Positions 1 through 7,068 of a stretch of DNA of 11,299 nucleotides are shown here, piece after piece. The DNA comes from Gammaproteobacteria bacterium RIFCSPHIGHO2_12_FULL_37_34. Its GTDB lineage: Bacteria; Pseudomonadota; Gammaproteobacteria; DSM-16500. The position numbers and the translations under genes are program-made. The notes under the pieces were generated by a model. That model was not told where the DNA came from. It saw only the letters and a list, made by a program, of their open reading frames with translations, and searched no databases. Where the stretch lies: assembly GCA_001801495.1 (NCBI GenBank), contig MGXW01000118.1, forward strand, positions 1-11,299, given 5' to 3'. Numbering within the stretch: the stretch's first letter is position 1; the number at the start of each line of letters is the position of its first letter.

Positions 1-314
1 CTACCCGCTCGAGATTGGATACCAATAGCCTGTGTTGCATTAATCCATTTTTTTGGCGTAAGATGAAAACTGTTCAATCCTGCTTCTTTTTTAAAGGTAT
101 CGAATTCGATACCTTTAAAATTGGGATTGTGCATCTGTTCCCATATTCCTAAAAATTCTAAAGTATTACGATTACGCATCCAATTGTATATAAGATCGTC
201 ACCACCGAATTTTTTGGCCATATCAGTAAGGCAAATGAAATCTTCTTCACGGTTGGAAATAATATTGATAGCCGTTCCTTGTACGTTAATTGTCAATCTT
301 TTTTTGCTCGCCAT
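1..314 (-). CDS. KilA-N domain protein, N-terminal part (runs off the left edge)
   Basis: About 104 codons are present before the window ends, with no stop. The protein begins MASKKRLTINVQGTAINI and continues through an LTDMAKKFGG stretch, then a YNWMRNRNTLEFLGIWEQ block and a PNFKGIEFDTFK block, then LTPKKWINATQAIGIQSRAG at the edge. These are the hallmarks of the KilA-N domain, a DNA-binding fold found in phage, large DNA viruses and bacterial accessory loci. In bacteria such proteins are often called prophage or Rha/antirepressor-like, but the cellular role is usually unknown. The start at 314 is supported by an AAGGAT Shine-Dalgarno sequence 7 bases upstream. The gene lies 74 bases beyond the npr stop on the same strand; I see no good terminator or strong promoter in that gap, so read-through from the lpt operon is possible. 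The coding sequence contains a 32-bp perfect palindrome at 89-120. Family assignment is firm; function is not known. Confidence 0.85.
   Translation of the reverse strand, partial: MASKKRLTINVQGTAINIISNREEDFICLTDMAKKFGGDDLIYNWMRNRNTLEFLGIWEQMHNPNFKGIEFDTFKKEAGLNSFHLTPKKWINATQAIGIQSRAG
89..120. repeat. 32-bp perfect palindrome inside the KilA-N gene
   Basis: Sixteen bases (89-104, TTTTAAAGGTATCGAA) are followed with no spacer by their exact reverse complement (105-120). It spans the codons for FKGIEFDTFK of the KilA-N domain, with codon boundaries placed symmetrically, so both strands encode the same ten residues in that register. The peptide is a recognisable conserved stretch of the family, so the palindrome may be a by-product of coding, or may also serve as a binding site. 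Confidence 0.9.
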
Positions 315-388
315 TTCGTTATCCTTAATTTTTGCTTTTGGCGCAGTTATATAAATCAGAATCGCAACCTTGTATATTAAAGAATCAA

Positions 389-655
389 CTATTCCTCACC
401 AAACTTGTTGTTGATTAATTGCTCAATCGCGATGAGCACTTGTGCCTCATCTGGGCCATTGATAATGACTTCCAATATGTTATCCTTTTGCGCACCGAGC
501 GTAATCACACCCATAATGCTTTTGCAATCCACCACGCGATCGCGATAAATCAATTCCACACGACTTTCATATTTTTTAGCAACATCTACTAATTTTGCTG
601 CCGCTCGTGTATGTAAACCAAGTTTGTTCTGAATGGTAATAGCTTGTCTGATCAT
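389..655 (-). CDS. npr: HPr-family phosphocarrier protein (NPr type)
   Basis: This 88-residue protein matches the usual HPr/NPr length. The active-site histidine is His15 in the motif GLHTRAA, phosphorylated by enzyme I or its nitrogen-PTS counterpart. Ser46 lies in the CKSIMGVITL block; this is the position phosphorylated by HPr kinase where that enzyme exists. It acts in the cytoplasm as a phosphate relay. Its start overlaps the lptB stop by four bases (ATGA), so it is the last gene of the kdsD-to-lptB operon and is probably translationally coupled. Position after lptB argues for the regulatory NPr (ptsO) branch rather than sugar-transport HPr. However, the neighbours that normally accompany npr (rpoN, hpf, ptsN, rapZ) are absent between lptB and this gene. 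Family certain; NPr versus HPr less so. Confidence 0.92.
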   Translation of the reverse strand: MIRQAITIQNKLGLHTRAAAKLVDVAKKYESRVELIYRDRVVDCKSIMGVITLGAQKDNILEVIINGPDEAQVLIAIEQLINNKFGEE

Positions 656-1392
656 AAATTAAAGTCTTCACCTAAATAAACCGCACGAACTTCGTGATTA
701 GCTAAAATTTCTTTTGGGCTGCCTTCACAAATAATGTTGCCCTGATTAACAATGTATGCTCGCTCACAAATATTGAGTGTGTCGCGTACATTGTGGTCTG
801 TAATCAATATGCCGATACCTCGTGAACGTAAATGATGAATAATGCGTTTAACATCTAATACCGAGATAGGATCAATACCTGCAAAAGGTTCATCCAATAA
901 AACAAATTTAGGATTAGAAGCCAATGTTCTTGCAATTTCAGCGCGACGCCGTTCACCACCTGACAAATAAATACCGAGTGTATCTCGCAAATGGGTGATG
1001 CGAAATTCTTCTAGTAATTGTTCTAACTTCATTTTGCGCTCAGATCGAGTCAAATCACGCTGCAATTCTAAAATAGCTAAGATGTTTTGTGCGACAGTTA
1101 ATTTACGAAAAATAGAAGCTTCTTGTGGTAAATAACTAATTCCAATGTGGGCGCGTTCATGTACCGCAAGCTTAGTCAATTCTTGATGATCTAAATGTAT
1201 ATTGCCGCCATCACAAGGAATCAGCCCCACGATCATATAAAAAGAGGTTGTTTTACCGGCGCCATTTGGTCCAAGCAAACCAACAATCTCACCGCTTTTA
1301 ACTTGCAGCGAAACATCTTTTACAACATCACGCGATTTGTATCGCTTACTGAGATGTTTGACATATAAAATTTTTGGCATAACAATGATCAT
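652..1392 (-). CDS. lptB: LPS export ABC transporter ATP-binding protein LptB
   Basis: LptB is the cytoplasmic ATPase that, with LptF and LptG, extracts LPS from the inner membrane and drives it along the LptC-LptA bridge. Visible ABC motifs, numbered from the longest start (246 aa): Walker A GPNGAGKTT at 41-49, Q-loop Gln90 (YLPQEASIFRKLTV, a typical LptB stretch), signature LSGGE at 143-147, Walker B FVLLDEP at 163-169 and the switch histidine His200. Family members usually begin a few residues before the KHLSKRYK block, so the internal Met5 (start at 1380) is an alternative; neither start has a strong Shine-Dalgarno site. It follows lptA with a two-base gap and overlaps npr by four bases. 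The partner genes lptF and lptG are not in the window, as expected since they lie elsewhere in most genomes. Confidence 0.96.
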   Translation of the reverse strand: MIIVMPKILYVKHLSKRYKSRDVVKDVSLQVKSGEIVGLLGPNGAGKTTSFYMIVGLIPCDGGNIHLDHQELTKLAVHERAHIGISYLPQEASIFRKLTVAQNILAILELQRDLTRSERKMKLEQLLEEFRITHLRDTLGIYLSGGERRRAEIARTLASNPKFVLLDEPFAGIDPISVLDVKRIIHHLRSRGIGILITDHNVRDTLNICERAYIVNQGNIICEGSPKEILANHEVRAVYLGEDFNL

Positions 1393-1394
1393 CT

Positions 1395-1892
1395 CTATTT
1401 ATTTGGGTTATAAATTAAAACTGCTCGGCTATTTTTTGCCGCAGGCACAATAATGGTTTGATTATTTTTATTATAATGAATTAACTCGCCATGAAAACTG
1501 TTTTCGCCCTGGGTTAGAATAACATTTTTTTCAAGTACGATATTTGTTTCAATGGGATAAAACTTAATAATTTTTGCCTGAGCATGAATTTCCGGTTCAT
1601 TTAACTTAGGTAAGGTCCAATAATGGGCAAGTTGTTTGGTGCCATAGGCGATTGCTTCTTTTATTTTATGAGATTGATTATCTTTAGTGACCACTTTGTC
1701 GGCAGTAATATGAGTGGTTCCCTGATCTATTTTGACATGCCCCTCAAACAAATTGACTCCTGATTTATAATTATAAATGCTTGAATCTGCAACAATATGC
1801 ACAACTGTTTGCCGATCTATTTTTAAAGCATAGGCATGAAGAGAAAAACCAAGCAGGATAGAAAAAAATATTTTTTTAAGAACTTGGAACAT
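1395..1892 (-). CDS. lptA: Periplasmic LPS-bridge protein LptA
   Basis: LptA forms the periplasmic beta-jellyroll bridge that carries LPS between LptC and the outer-membrane LptD. I place the start at 1892 (165 aa) rather than at the upstream ATG at 1931. The shorter form begins with a clean signal peptide, MFQVLKKIFFSILLGFSLHAYA, with cleavage likely after the AYA, and has an AGAGGTG Shine-Dalgarno sequence just upstream. The longer form would add 13 residues before the signal peptide. The mature part shows the OstA/LptA-type repeats of short beta strands, for example VNLFEGHVKIDQGTTHITADKV and the later NSFHGELIHYNK. With this start it overlaps lptC by 17 bases. The call rests on signal peptide, size, repeat pattern and position between lptC and lptB. 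Confidence 0.9.
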   Translation of the reverse strand: MFQVLKKIFFSILLGFSLHAYALKIDRQTVVHIVADSSIYNYKSGVNLFEGHVKIDQGTTHITADKVVTKDNQSHKIKEAIAYGTKQLAHYWTLPKLNEPEIHAQAKIIKFYPIETNIVLEKNVILTQGENSFHGELIHYNKNNQTIIVPAAKNSRAVLIYNPNK

Positions 1893-2439
1893 ATTCACCT
1901 CTTGCTTGAGAGAGTAATCTAATATCACCACTATTCATATCTGCAAACATACCCACCGCTTTAATCAATGTATTAGGTTGAGCAAGCGTAATAGGATCAT
2001 TTGTTTCTGCGGTTTGCTTATTGGGATAAACTGTTAACGTTGTGGTTTTGATAATGGTCGCAGGGTTGTTTAAAGTAATCACATGCCGAATCACTACATG
2101 GCCAGAAAAATCCACTTGATCTATTCCACCTCTTGCTTCTGCATATCTCGCGCTAATATACCAAGGCTTTGGGGATTGACGATACAATGTGATGAGTGGT
2201 GATGTAAATTGAGTAATATCACGTTCAGAGTAATGAATTAATTTGTTTGTCACAATTTTCAATTTTGGCTTTCCTTGTTTATTCAGCATCGTTGAAATGA
2301 CATTTTCCATCACAGCATCTGGTTGAGGTGTGAATTCTATAGGGAGTCGTGGTTTAGCTTGATAAGCAAGTGTTATCCAAACCGCAAGCAAAACAATCCC
2401 GAGAGTGATTGAACTAATAATCGTATTTTTATAAATCAT
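1876..2439 (-). CDS. lptC: LPS export protein LptC
   Basis: The 187-residue protein has one N-terminal membrane anchor (about residues 7-26, IISSITLGIVLLAVWITLAY) followed by a periplasmic domain, the architecture of LptC. LptC binds the LptBFG complex and passes LPS to LptA. Strand-rich segments such as IDQVDFSGHVVIRHVI and TTLTVYPNKQTAETNDPITL resemble the LptA/LptC fold, and the phrase linking tables of NDPITL to a later GMFADMNSGDIRLLSQARGEY is typical of the LptC C-terminus. It overlaps kdsC upstream by 11 bases and lptA downstream. LptC sequences diverge strongly between species, so the assignment leans on architecture and operon position as well as motifs. Confidence 0.92.
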   Translation of the reverse strand: MIYKNTIISSITLGIVLLAVWITLAYQAKPRLPIEFTPQPDAVMENVISTMLNKQGKPKLKIVTNKLIHYSERDITQFTSPLITLYRQSPKPWYISARYAEARGGIDQVDFSGHVVIRHVITLNNPATIIKTTTLTVYPNKQTAETNDPITLAQPNTLIKAVGMFADMNSGDIRLLSQARGEYVPSS

Positions 2440-2953
2440 AAGATTCTATCACATGTTGATATAATTCTTTTGCTGTCAGAATAAATTCACATACTTCGCG
2501 CACCGCTCCTTTTCCAGCTTCACGTACGGTAATCATATCCACACGTTTTCGAATGCTTTCTGGTGCTTGTGGCACAGTAATAGATAATCCTGCGCGACGA
2601 AGCAAAGGCAAATCTGGTAAATCATCCCCCATATACGCAATCTCTTCGTCATCAAGCTGTAATTTTTTTTTAAGTTCTAAATAAGCCAATAGTTTGTTAT
2701 CTTGCCCTAAATAAACATGTTGAATGCCGAGGTATGTTAACCGGTATGAAACCATGCCAGATGCTTTGGAAGAAATAACAGCAATAGGTATGCCATTTTT
2801 TTGCAAAAGTTGCATACCTAAACCATCCTGAACATGAAAACATTTTAAGTGTTCGCCATCAGGACCATAATATAATTCACCACTTGTTAATACACCATCT
2901 ACATCTAAAATGAGCAGACGGATTGCTTTTGCTTTTTCACGAAGAGGGAGCAT
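2429..2953 (-). CDS. kdsC: 3-deoxy-D-manno-octulosonate 8-phosphate phosphatase KdsC
   Basis: KdsC hydrolyses Kdo 8-phosphate to Kdo, the third step of Kdo synthesis for the LPS inner core. It is a cytoplasmic HAD-superfamily phosphatase of the small tetrameric type without a cap domain; 174 aa is a normal length. Motif I is LILDVDGVLT with the nucleophile Asp17 and acid/base Asp19. Motif III and IV residues are Lys87 and the GDDLPD at 109-114. Motif II reads AVISSKAS at about 58-65, where the family more often has an (S/T)GR sequence, so the arginine is replaced by lysine. The start codon shares one base with the kdsD stop (TAATG), with GGAG seven bases upstream inside kdsD, which suggests coupled translation. 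The C-terminus overlaps lptC. Confidence 0.96.
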   Translation of the reverse strand: MLPLREKAKAIRLLILDVDGVLTSGELYYGPDGEHLKCFHVQDGLGMQLLQKNGIPIAVISSKASGMVSYRLTYLGIQHVYLGQDNKLLAYLELKKKLQLDDEEIAYMGDDLPDLPLLRRAGLSITVPQAPESIRKRVDMITVREAGKGAVREVCEFILTAKELYQHVIESYDL

Positions 2954-3924
2954 TAAACGACTCCAGCACGCAGAATGTCGTGAATATGAATGATGCCATT
3001 TGGTTGACGTTGATGATTTAATATAACAAGTGATGTGATTTTGTGAGCCTCCATGATCTTTAAAGCATCTACCACGAGCATAGAATGAGAAATTGTTTTA
3101 GGATTTTTTGTCATCACTGTTTGAATTAAAGTATGTTGAATATCGGCATTTGTATCAAAAGCACGCCGCACATCACCATCGGTAAATATGCCAACTAATT
3201 CTCCAGCATCGTTGATAATTGTTGTCATACCCAATTTTTTTCGCGTCATTTCAACTAACGCTTCTTTTAAATTTGCTGAATCAAGCACTTTAGGGATTGC
3301 ATCATCACTATGCATAATGTCGTTCACACGAAGTAATAGACGACGCCCCAAGCTACCACCTGGATGAGAAAGAGCAAAATCTTTTTCAGTAAAACCACGT
3401 TTTTCTAATACGACCATTGCTAACGCATCCCCCATGACAAGAGCAGCGGTTGTGCTGGCGGTAGGGGCAAGACCAAGTGGACAAGCTTCTTTTTCAACGC
3501 TTACATCAAGATTGATTGTGGCAGCTTTTGCCAAGGTGGATTGTGGTCTGCCAGTTAAACTAATGAAAGGAATATTCATTTGTTTAATGTAGGGAAGAAT
3601 GGCAATAATTTCATCAGATTCACCTGAATTTGAAAGCATTAATAGGAGATCTTTTGAGGTGATCATACCAATATCGCCGTGTTTTGCTTCACTAGGGTGA
3701 ATATAAAATGCTGGCGTTCCAGTACTCGTAAAAGTAGCTGCTATTTTTTTGGCCACATGACCTGATTTACCTATTCCCATCACTGCAACACGTCCCTCGC
3801 ATTGATGTAGATATTGACAGGCCTGAACAAAACGATGATCAATTCGATGAAGCAAATTGTTGATCATTTTTGCTTCAATTTCGATAACTTTTCGTCCTAA
3901 TTGGCATATTTTTTCAACATCCAT
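2953..3924 (-). CDS. kdsD: D-arabinose 5-phosphate isomerase KdsD
   Basis: KdsD converts ribulose 5-phosphate to arabinose 5-phosphate, the committed precursor of Kdo. The 323-residue protein has the standard layout: a SIS sugar-isomerase domain (about 40-175) and two CBS domains (about 205-320). Diagnostic stretches are GIGKSGHVAKKIAATFTSTG, HPSEAKHGDIGMI, SNSGESDEI, the EACPLGLAPTASTTA block and HPGGSLGRRLL. The second CBS half carries GIFTDGDVRRAF. It is the first gene of the minus-strand operon; the start at 3924 is supported by an AAAGG sequence seven bases upstream and by the promoter at 3957-3965. The histidines of HPSEAKHGD and HPGG, needed for catalysis in the family, are present. 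Confidence 0.97.
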   Translation of the reverse strand: MDVEKICQLGRKVIEIEAKMINNLLHRIDHRFVQACQYLHQCEGRVAVMGIGKSGHVAKKIAATFTSTGTPAFYIHPSEAKHGDIGMITSKDLLLMLSNSGESDEIIAILPYIKQMNIPFISLTGRPQSTLAKAATINLDVSVEKEACPLGLAPTASTTAALVMGDALAMVVLEKRGFTEKDFALSHPGGSLGRRLLLRVNDIMHSDDAIPKVLDSANLKEALVEMTRKKLGMTTIINDAGELVGIFTDGDVRRAFDTNADIQHTLIQTVMTKNPKTISHSMLVVDALKIMEAHKITSLVILNHQRQPNGIIHIHDILRAGVV

Positions 3925-3956
3925 ACTTCAACCTTTCGTGTTGTTAAACTGGAACA

Positions 3957-3965
3957 AGTATACCA
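3957..3965 (-). promoter_or_regulatory. Extended -10 promoter for the kdsD-kdsC-lptCAB-npr operon
   Basis: On the minus strand this reads TGGTATACT: an extended -10 (TG, one base, then TATACT with five of six consensus bases). No good -35 lies 16-18 bases upstream, which is typical of extended -10 promoters. Transcription would start near 3950, leaving a leader of about 25 bases before kdsD. The 89-bp region also has to contain the mlaF promoter; a TATAGC at 3977-3982 (plus) is the only weak -10 candidate I see for it. Confidence 0.5.
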
Positions 3966-4013
3966 GGGTTTCTCTCTATAGCTATTTTTTTTGCCATTTG
4001 CGACACTTAAAAG

Positions 4014-4823
4014 ATGCAGGAAAATCAAGTTGAAATCAGTAACCTATCTTTTCAATATGAGAATGGTTGTTACATTTTCAAAGATATCAATATTGTTATT
4101 CCGCGGGGAAAAATTGTTTCTATTCTAGGTCCTAGTGGCACAGGTAAAACTACGCTACTTCGTTTGATCGGGGGGCAATTGTCGCCTACGCAAGGGACTA
4201 TTATGGTGGCAGGCCATCCTATTCATCGGTTATCCCGAGCAGATCTTTATCGTTTGCGTAAACGTATGGGTATGTTATTTCAAAACGGAGGATTATTCAC
4301 CCATCTCACTGTTTTTGAAAACGTTGCTTTTCCATTACGAGAACATACCAAATTATCGGAATCGATGATACATACCTTAGTATTATTAAAATTACAACTA
4401 GTGGGATTACGTGGAGCCGCTTATTTAATGCCTAGCGAATTATCAGGAGGCATGGCAAGGCGAGTTGCATTAGCTCGTGCGATTGCTTTGGATCCTGAAC
4501 TCATCATGTATGATGAGCCTTTCACTGGGCAAGATCCCATATCAATGGGTGTATTAATTAAATTGATTCGAACGTTAAATGATACGCTTGGATTAACGAG
4601 CATTATTGTCTCGCATGATGTTGCTGAAACATTAAGCATTTCTGATTATGTTTATGTTATTGCTGATAAAAAAATGATTGGGCATGGTACACCAGCTACC
4701 ATTATGCATCACTCATCTAATCAACTGCAACAATTTATTCATGGCTTACCAGATGGAGATGTACCGTTTCATTATTCTGCAAAACCTTTAGAACAAGATC
4801 TTTTTGCAGGAGAAGCGTTATGA
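4014..4823 (+). CDS. mlaF: Phospholipid transport ABC ATP-binding protein MlaF
   Basis: MlaF is the cytoplasmic ATPase of the MlaFEDB inner-membrane complex, which moves phospholipids between the outer and inner leaflets to keep the outer membrane asymmetric. The protein has 269 aa. Motifs: Walker A GPSGTGKTT at 39-47, Q-loop in GMLFQNGGLF (Gln90, a strongly MlaF-like stretch), signature LSGGM at 143-147 with the characteristic methionine, Walker B LIMYDEP at 163-169 followed by FTGQDPISMGVL, and His201 in VSHDV. The start has little Shine-Dalgarno character (AAAAG directly before ATG), but the N-terminus fits the family. It is the first gene of mlaFEDCB, diverging from kdsD as in other Gammaproteobacteria, and overlaps mlaE by four bases. 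Confidence 0.97.
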   Translation: MQENQVEISNLSFQYENGCYIFKDINIVIPRGKIVSILGPSGTGKTTLLRLIGGQLSPTQGTIMVAGHPIHRLSRADLYRLRKRMGMLFQNGGLFTHLTVFENVAFPLREHTKLSESMIHTLVLLKLQLVGLRGAAYLMPSELSGGMARRVALARAIALDPELIMYDEPFTGQDPISMGVLIKLIRTLNDTLGLTSIIVSHDVAETLSISDYVYVIADKKMIGHGTPATIMHHSSNQLQQFIHGLPDGDVPFHYSAKPLEQDLFAGEAL

Positions 4824-5602
4824 TGAATACCATCGCTTTACTTGGTCGATGGAGTATTGAAAGTTTACGTCAACTGGGTAAAGCGGGTCTCTTACTTTCT
4901 AGCACACTATTTAGTTATCCTCATTTTAAAAAAAGTATGCCGCTTGTTATACAACAAATTTATATTGAAGGTGTGTTATCGTTACCTATTATTGTCATTT
5001 CGAGTTTATTCATTGGTATGGTGCTAGCTTTACAGGGTTATCATTCTTTAATTAAATTTGGCGCCTCTCAACAATTAGGGCCGCTGGTTGCATTGAGCGT
5101 TGTGCGTGAATTAGGTCCAGTTGTTGCTGCTATTTTATTTGCTGGACGAGCGGGGACAGCAGTGACTGCTGAAATAGGTTTAATGAAAGCAACCGAACAA
5201 TTATCGAGTATGGAAATGATGGCTGTTGATCCATTACGTCGTGTGATTGCACCACGTTTATGGGGTGGATTTATTTCCATGCCATTACTCACACTTATTT
5301 TTAATGTAATGGCTATTTATGGCGCTTATCTCGTTGGTGTGCAATGGTTAGGATTAGATGCTGGAATTTTCTGGTCGAACATGCAAGCTTCCGTTGATTT
5401 TTATTCTGATATTGTAAATGGCATGATTAAAAGCCTAGTGTTTGGTGCGGCTGTCATTTGGATTGCAGTTGCACAAGGATATTATTCTGTACCTACTTCA
5501 CAAGGAATTGCTAGTGCCACCACCCGGGAAGTAGTGTATGCATCACTTGCTGTATTGGGATTAGATTTTATTTTAACGGCTATGATGATAGGAGAATGGT
5601 AA
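4820..5602 (+). CDS. mlaE: Phospholipid transport permease MlaE
   Basis: MlaE is the integral membrane permease of the Mla complex; 260 aa is the usual size. The defining MlaE/permease stretch is LSVVRELGPVVAAILFAGRAGTAVTAEIG in the middle of the protein, followed by the conserved EMMAVDPLRRVIAPR coupling region that contacts the ATPase. Several membrane segments are evident (for example LSLPIIVISSLFIGMVLAL, the LLTLIFNVMAIYGAYLVGV stretch and the C-terminal VVYASLAVLGLDFILTAMMI). AGGAG lies seven bases before the ATG at 4820; a second ATG follows immediately. Its start overlaps the mlaF stop (ATGA) and its stop overlaps the mlaD start (TAATG). Confidence 0.97.
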   Translation: MMNTIALLGRWSIESLRQLGKAGLLLSSTLFSYPHFKKSMPLVIQQIYIEGVLSLPIIVISSLFIGMVLALQGYHSLIKFGASQQLGPLVALSVVRELGPVVAAILFAGRAGTAVTAEIGLMKATEQLSSMEMMAVDPLRRVIAPRLWGGFISMPLLTLIFNVMAIYGAYLVGVQWLGLDAGIFWSNMQASVDFYSDIVNGMIKSLVFGAAVIWIAVAQGYYSVPTSQGIASATTREVVYASLAVLGLDFILTAMMIGEW

Positions 5603-6084
5603 TGCCATCTCAACGATTGATTGAAATAATCGTTGGCCTATTTCTGTTTATTGCTATCATGGCACTCACCGTACTTGCTTTTAAAGTAAGTGGATTAACA
5701 AGCTTATTTCCACCTAAAAGTTATTTTATATCCGCTGCTTTTGACGATGTGGGTGGTTTAAAAATACGATCACCAGTAAAAATCGGAGGTGTACAGATTG
5801 GCGAAGTAAGCAATATTACCTTAGACCCCATTACATTTAAGGCTGTTGTCAATTTGCGTATTGCAAACGAATACAATGATATTCCTGATGATTCATCAGC
5901 GGGAATTTTGACAGCCGGGTTGCTTGGTGACAATTATATTGCGATTACTCCTATGTATAATAAAACGGTACTTAAAAATGGTAGTTCCATCCAATTTACC
6001 AATTCAGCATTGGTATTAGAAAAATTAATCGGACAACTATTGTACCGTACTGGCGGAAAGGATAGGACAGATAAAAAAAGTTAG
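5602..6084 (+). CDS. mlaD: MCE-domain lipid-binding protein MlaD
   Basis: MlaD is anchored in the inner membrane and forms the hexameric periplasmic ring through which MlaFEDB exchanges phospholipid with MlaC. I choose the ATG at 5602 (160 aa) over the one at 5596: AGGAG at 5590-5594 is seven bases from 5602 but only one base from 5596, and 5602 gives the TAATG junction with mlaE. There is one membrane helix near the N-terminus (IIVGLFLFIAIMALTVLAF) and then an MCE domain with FDDVGGLKIRSPVKIGGVQIGEV and the LTAGLLGDNYIAI motif. The C-terminal ALVLEKLIGQLLY helix, which lines the ring exit in characterised MlaD, is present; the tail beyond it is short. Confidence 0.96.
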   Translation: MPSQRLIEIIVGLFLFIAIMALTVLAFKVSGLTSLFPPKSYFISAAFDDVGGLKIRSPVKIGGVQIGEVSNITLDPITFKAVVNLRIANEYNDIPDDSSAGILTAGLLGDNYIAITPMYNKTVLKNGSSIQFTNSALVLEKLIGQLLYRTGGKDRTDKKS

Positions 6085-6095
6085 AGGAGGTTCAC

Positions 6096-6722
6096 ATGCA
6101 TGTATTGAAATTCTGTATAAAATATTTTATATTTTTATTTATTCTTACCTATACTTCCTCACTTGTGTTTGCGCAAAACACTCCGGAAATCTTATTGCAA
6201 AATATTGCTGACAATATGATTGCAGGATTAAAAGCAAATAAAGCAACCTTAAAAACCAAACCAACTATTGTTTACAATCTTGCGTATCGCTATGTGGTAC
6301 CCAATGCGGATTTAAGTGAAATGTCAAAACGTGTTTTACCCCCATCCGTTTGGAATAGTGCTAGCCCAGCGCAGCGCAAACAATTTCAACGTGAATTTAC
6401 CACAACGATTATTCGTACCTATGCTTCCGCACTGACCTCTTACGAAGATCAAACGATCAAGTTTTACCCCATTCGTGGCAATTATAATAATGCTCATACG
6501 ATAGAAGTGAGTAGTGAAATCATTAGTAGTAATCGACATCCTGTCCATGTTGTTTATCGTCTTGTACGTACTGCTAGTGGTTGGAAATTATTTGACATGT
6601 CACTGGAAGGAGTGAGTATGCTCGATAGTTTTCGCGCGCAATTTGCCGATCTTTTATCACAAGGCTCTATGAATCAATTATTGGCGCAAATGGCACGGCA
6701 TAATAATAGGACGCTTGAATGA
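6096..6722 (+). CDS. mlaC: Periplasmic phospholipid shuttle MlaC
   Basis: MlaC is the soluble periplasmic carrier that ferries phospholipid between the outer-membrane MlaA complex and MlaD. The protein is 208 aa, with a signal peptide ending about residue 26 (FLFILTYTSSLVFA, then QNTPE). The mature domain has family landmarks: NLAYRYVVPNADLSEMSKRVL, then WNSASPAQRKQFQREFTTTIIRTYASAL and YRLVRTASGWKLFDMSLEGVSMLDSFRAQFADLL near the end. A strong GAGGAGG site at 6084-6090 sits five bases before the ATG and overlaps the mlaD stop, so this gene may be translated more than its neighbours, as fits a soluble carrier. It overlaps mlaB by four bases. Confidence 0.96.
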   Translation: MHVLKFCIKYFIFLFILTYTSSLVFAQNTPEILLQNIADNMIAGLKANKATLKTKPTIVYNLAYRYVVPNADLSEMSKRVLPPSVWNSASPAQRKQFQREFTTTIIRTYASALTSYEDQTIKFYPIRGNYNNAHTIEVSSEIISSNRHPVHVVYRLVRTASGWKLFDMSLEGVSMLDSFRAQFADLLSQGSMNQLLAQMARHNNRTLE

Positions 6723-7027
6723 TAGTTAATCAGCACAATGGGAAACAAGCGGCTATTATTTTTAAGCAAGGAAAAATTTTTATATCCGGCAATTTAGATT
6801 TTTTTAATGTTAATTTAATTTATGAAAAAAGCGTAAACGAATTGCAGCGATCACCACAACTCGTTTTTGATTTTTCAGAAGTGCGATCTAGTAATAGCGC
6901 AGGACTTGCACTCATTATTGAATGGTTCAAATATGCAAAAAAAAATAAAAAGGAAATTTCTTTTATTCATCTTCCACGCAATCTATTAGCTATAGCAAAA
7001 ACAGCTGGCATCGATCAGTTTTTTTGA
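6719..7027 (+). CDS. mlaB: STAS-domain protein MlaB
   Basis: MlaB is the small cytoplasmic STAS-domain subunit that binds MlaF and supports its assembly and ATPase activity. The 102-residue protein shows the STAS core: FISGNLDFFNVN, then LVFDFSEVRSSNSAGLALIIEW, in which Ser60 stands where the family has a conserved serine or threonine. The start overlaps the mlaC stop (ATGA), with AGGA seven bases upstream. It ends the mlaFEDCB operon here; in Escherichia coli ibaG and murA follow, but this window instead has a convergent toxin-antitoxin pair. I see no convincing terminator hairpin in the 41 bases before the convergent gene end. Confidence 0.93.
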   Translation: MIVNQHNGKQAAIIFKQGKIFISGNLDFFNVNLIYEKSVNELQRSPQLVFDFSEVRSSNSAGLALIIEWFKYAKKNKKEISFIHLPRNLLAIAKTAGIDQFF

Positions 7028-7068
7028 GAGAACTTTAACCAAATAGCAGCTAAGCCCTTTCCGTTTAT

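Noticed and set aside
121..354. Plus-strand open frame of 77 codons with a hydrophobic end
   Set aside because: It lies antisense to the KilA-N gene, which has clear family motifs and a ribosome site; the frame looks incidental.
4421..5933. Antisense frames over mlaF, mlaE and mlaD (4421-4639, 5068-5292, 5721-5933)
   Set aside because: Shadows of strongly supported Mla genes, with low-complexity products and no start signals.
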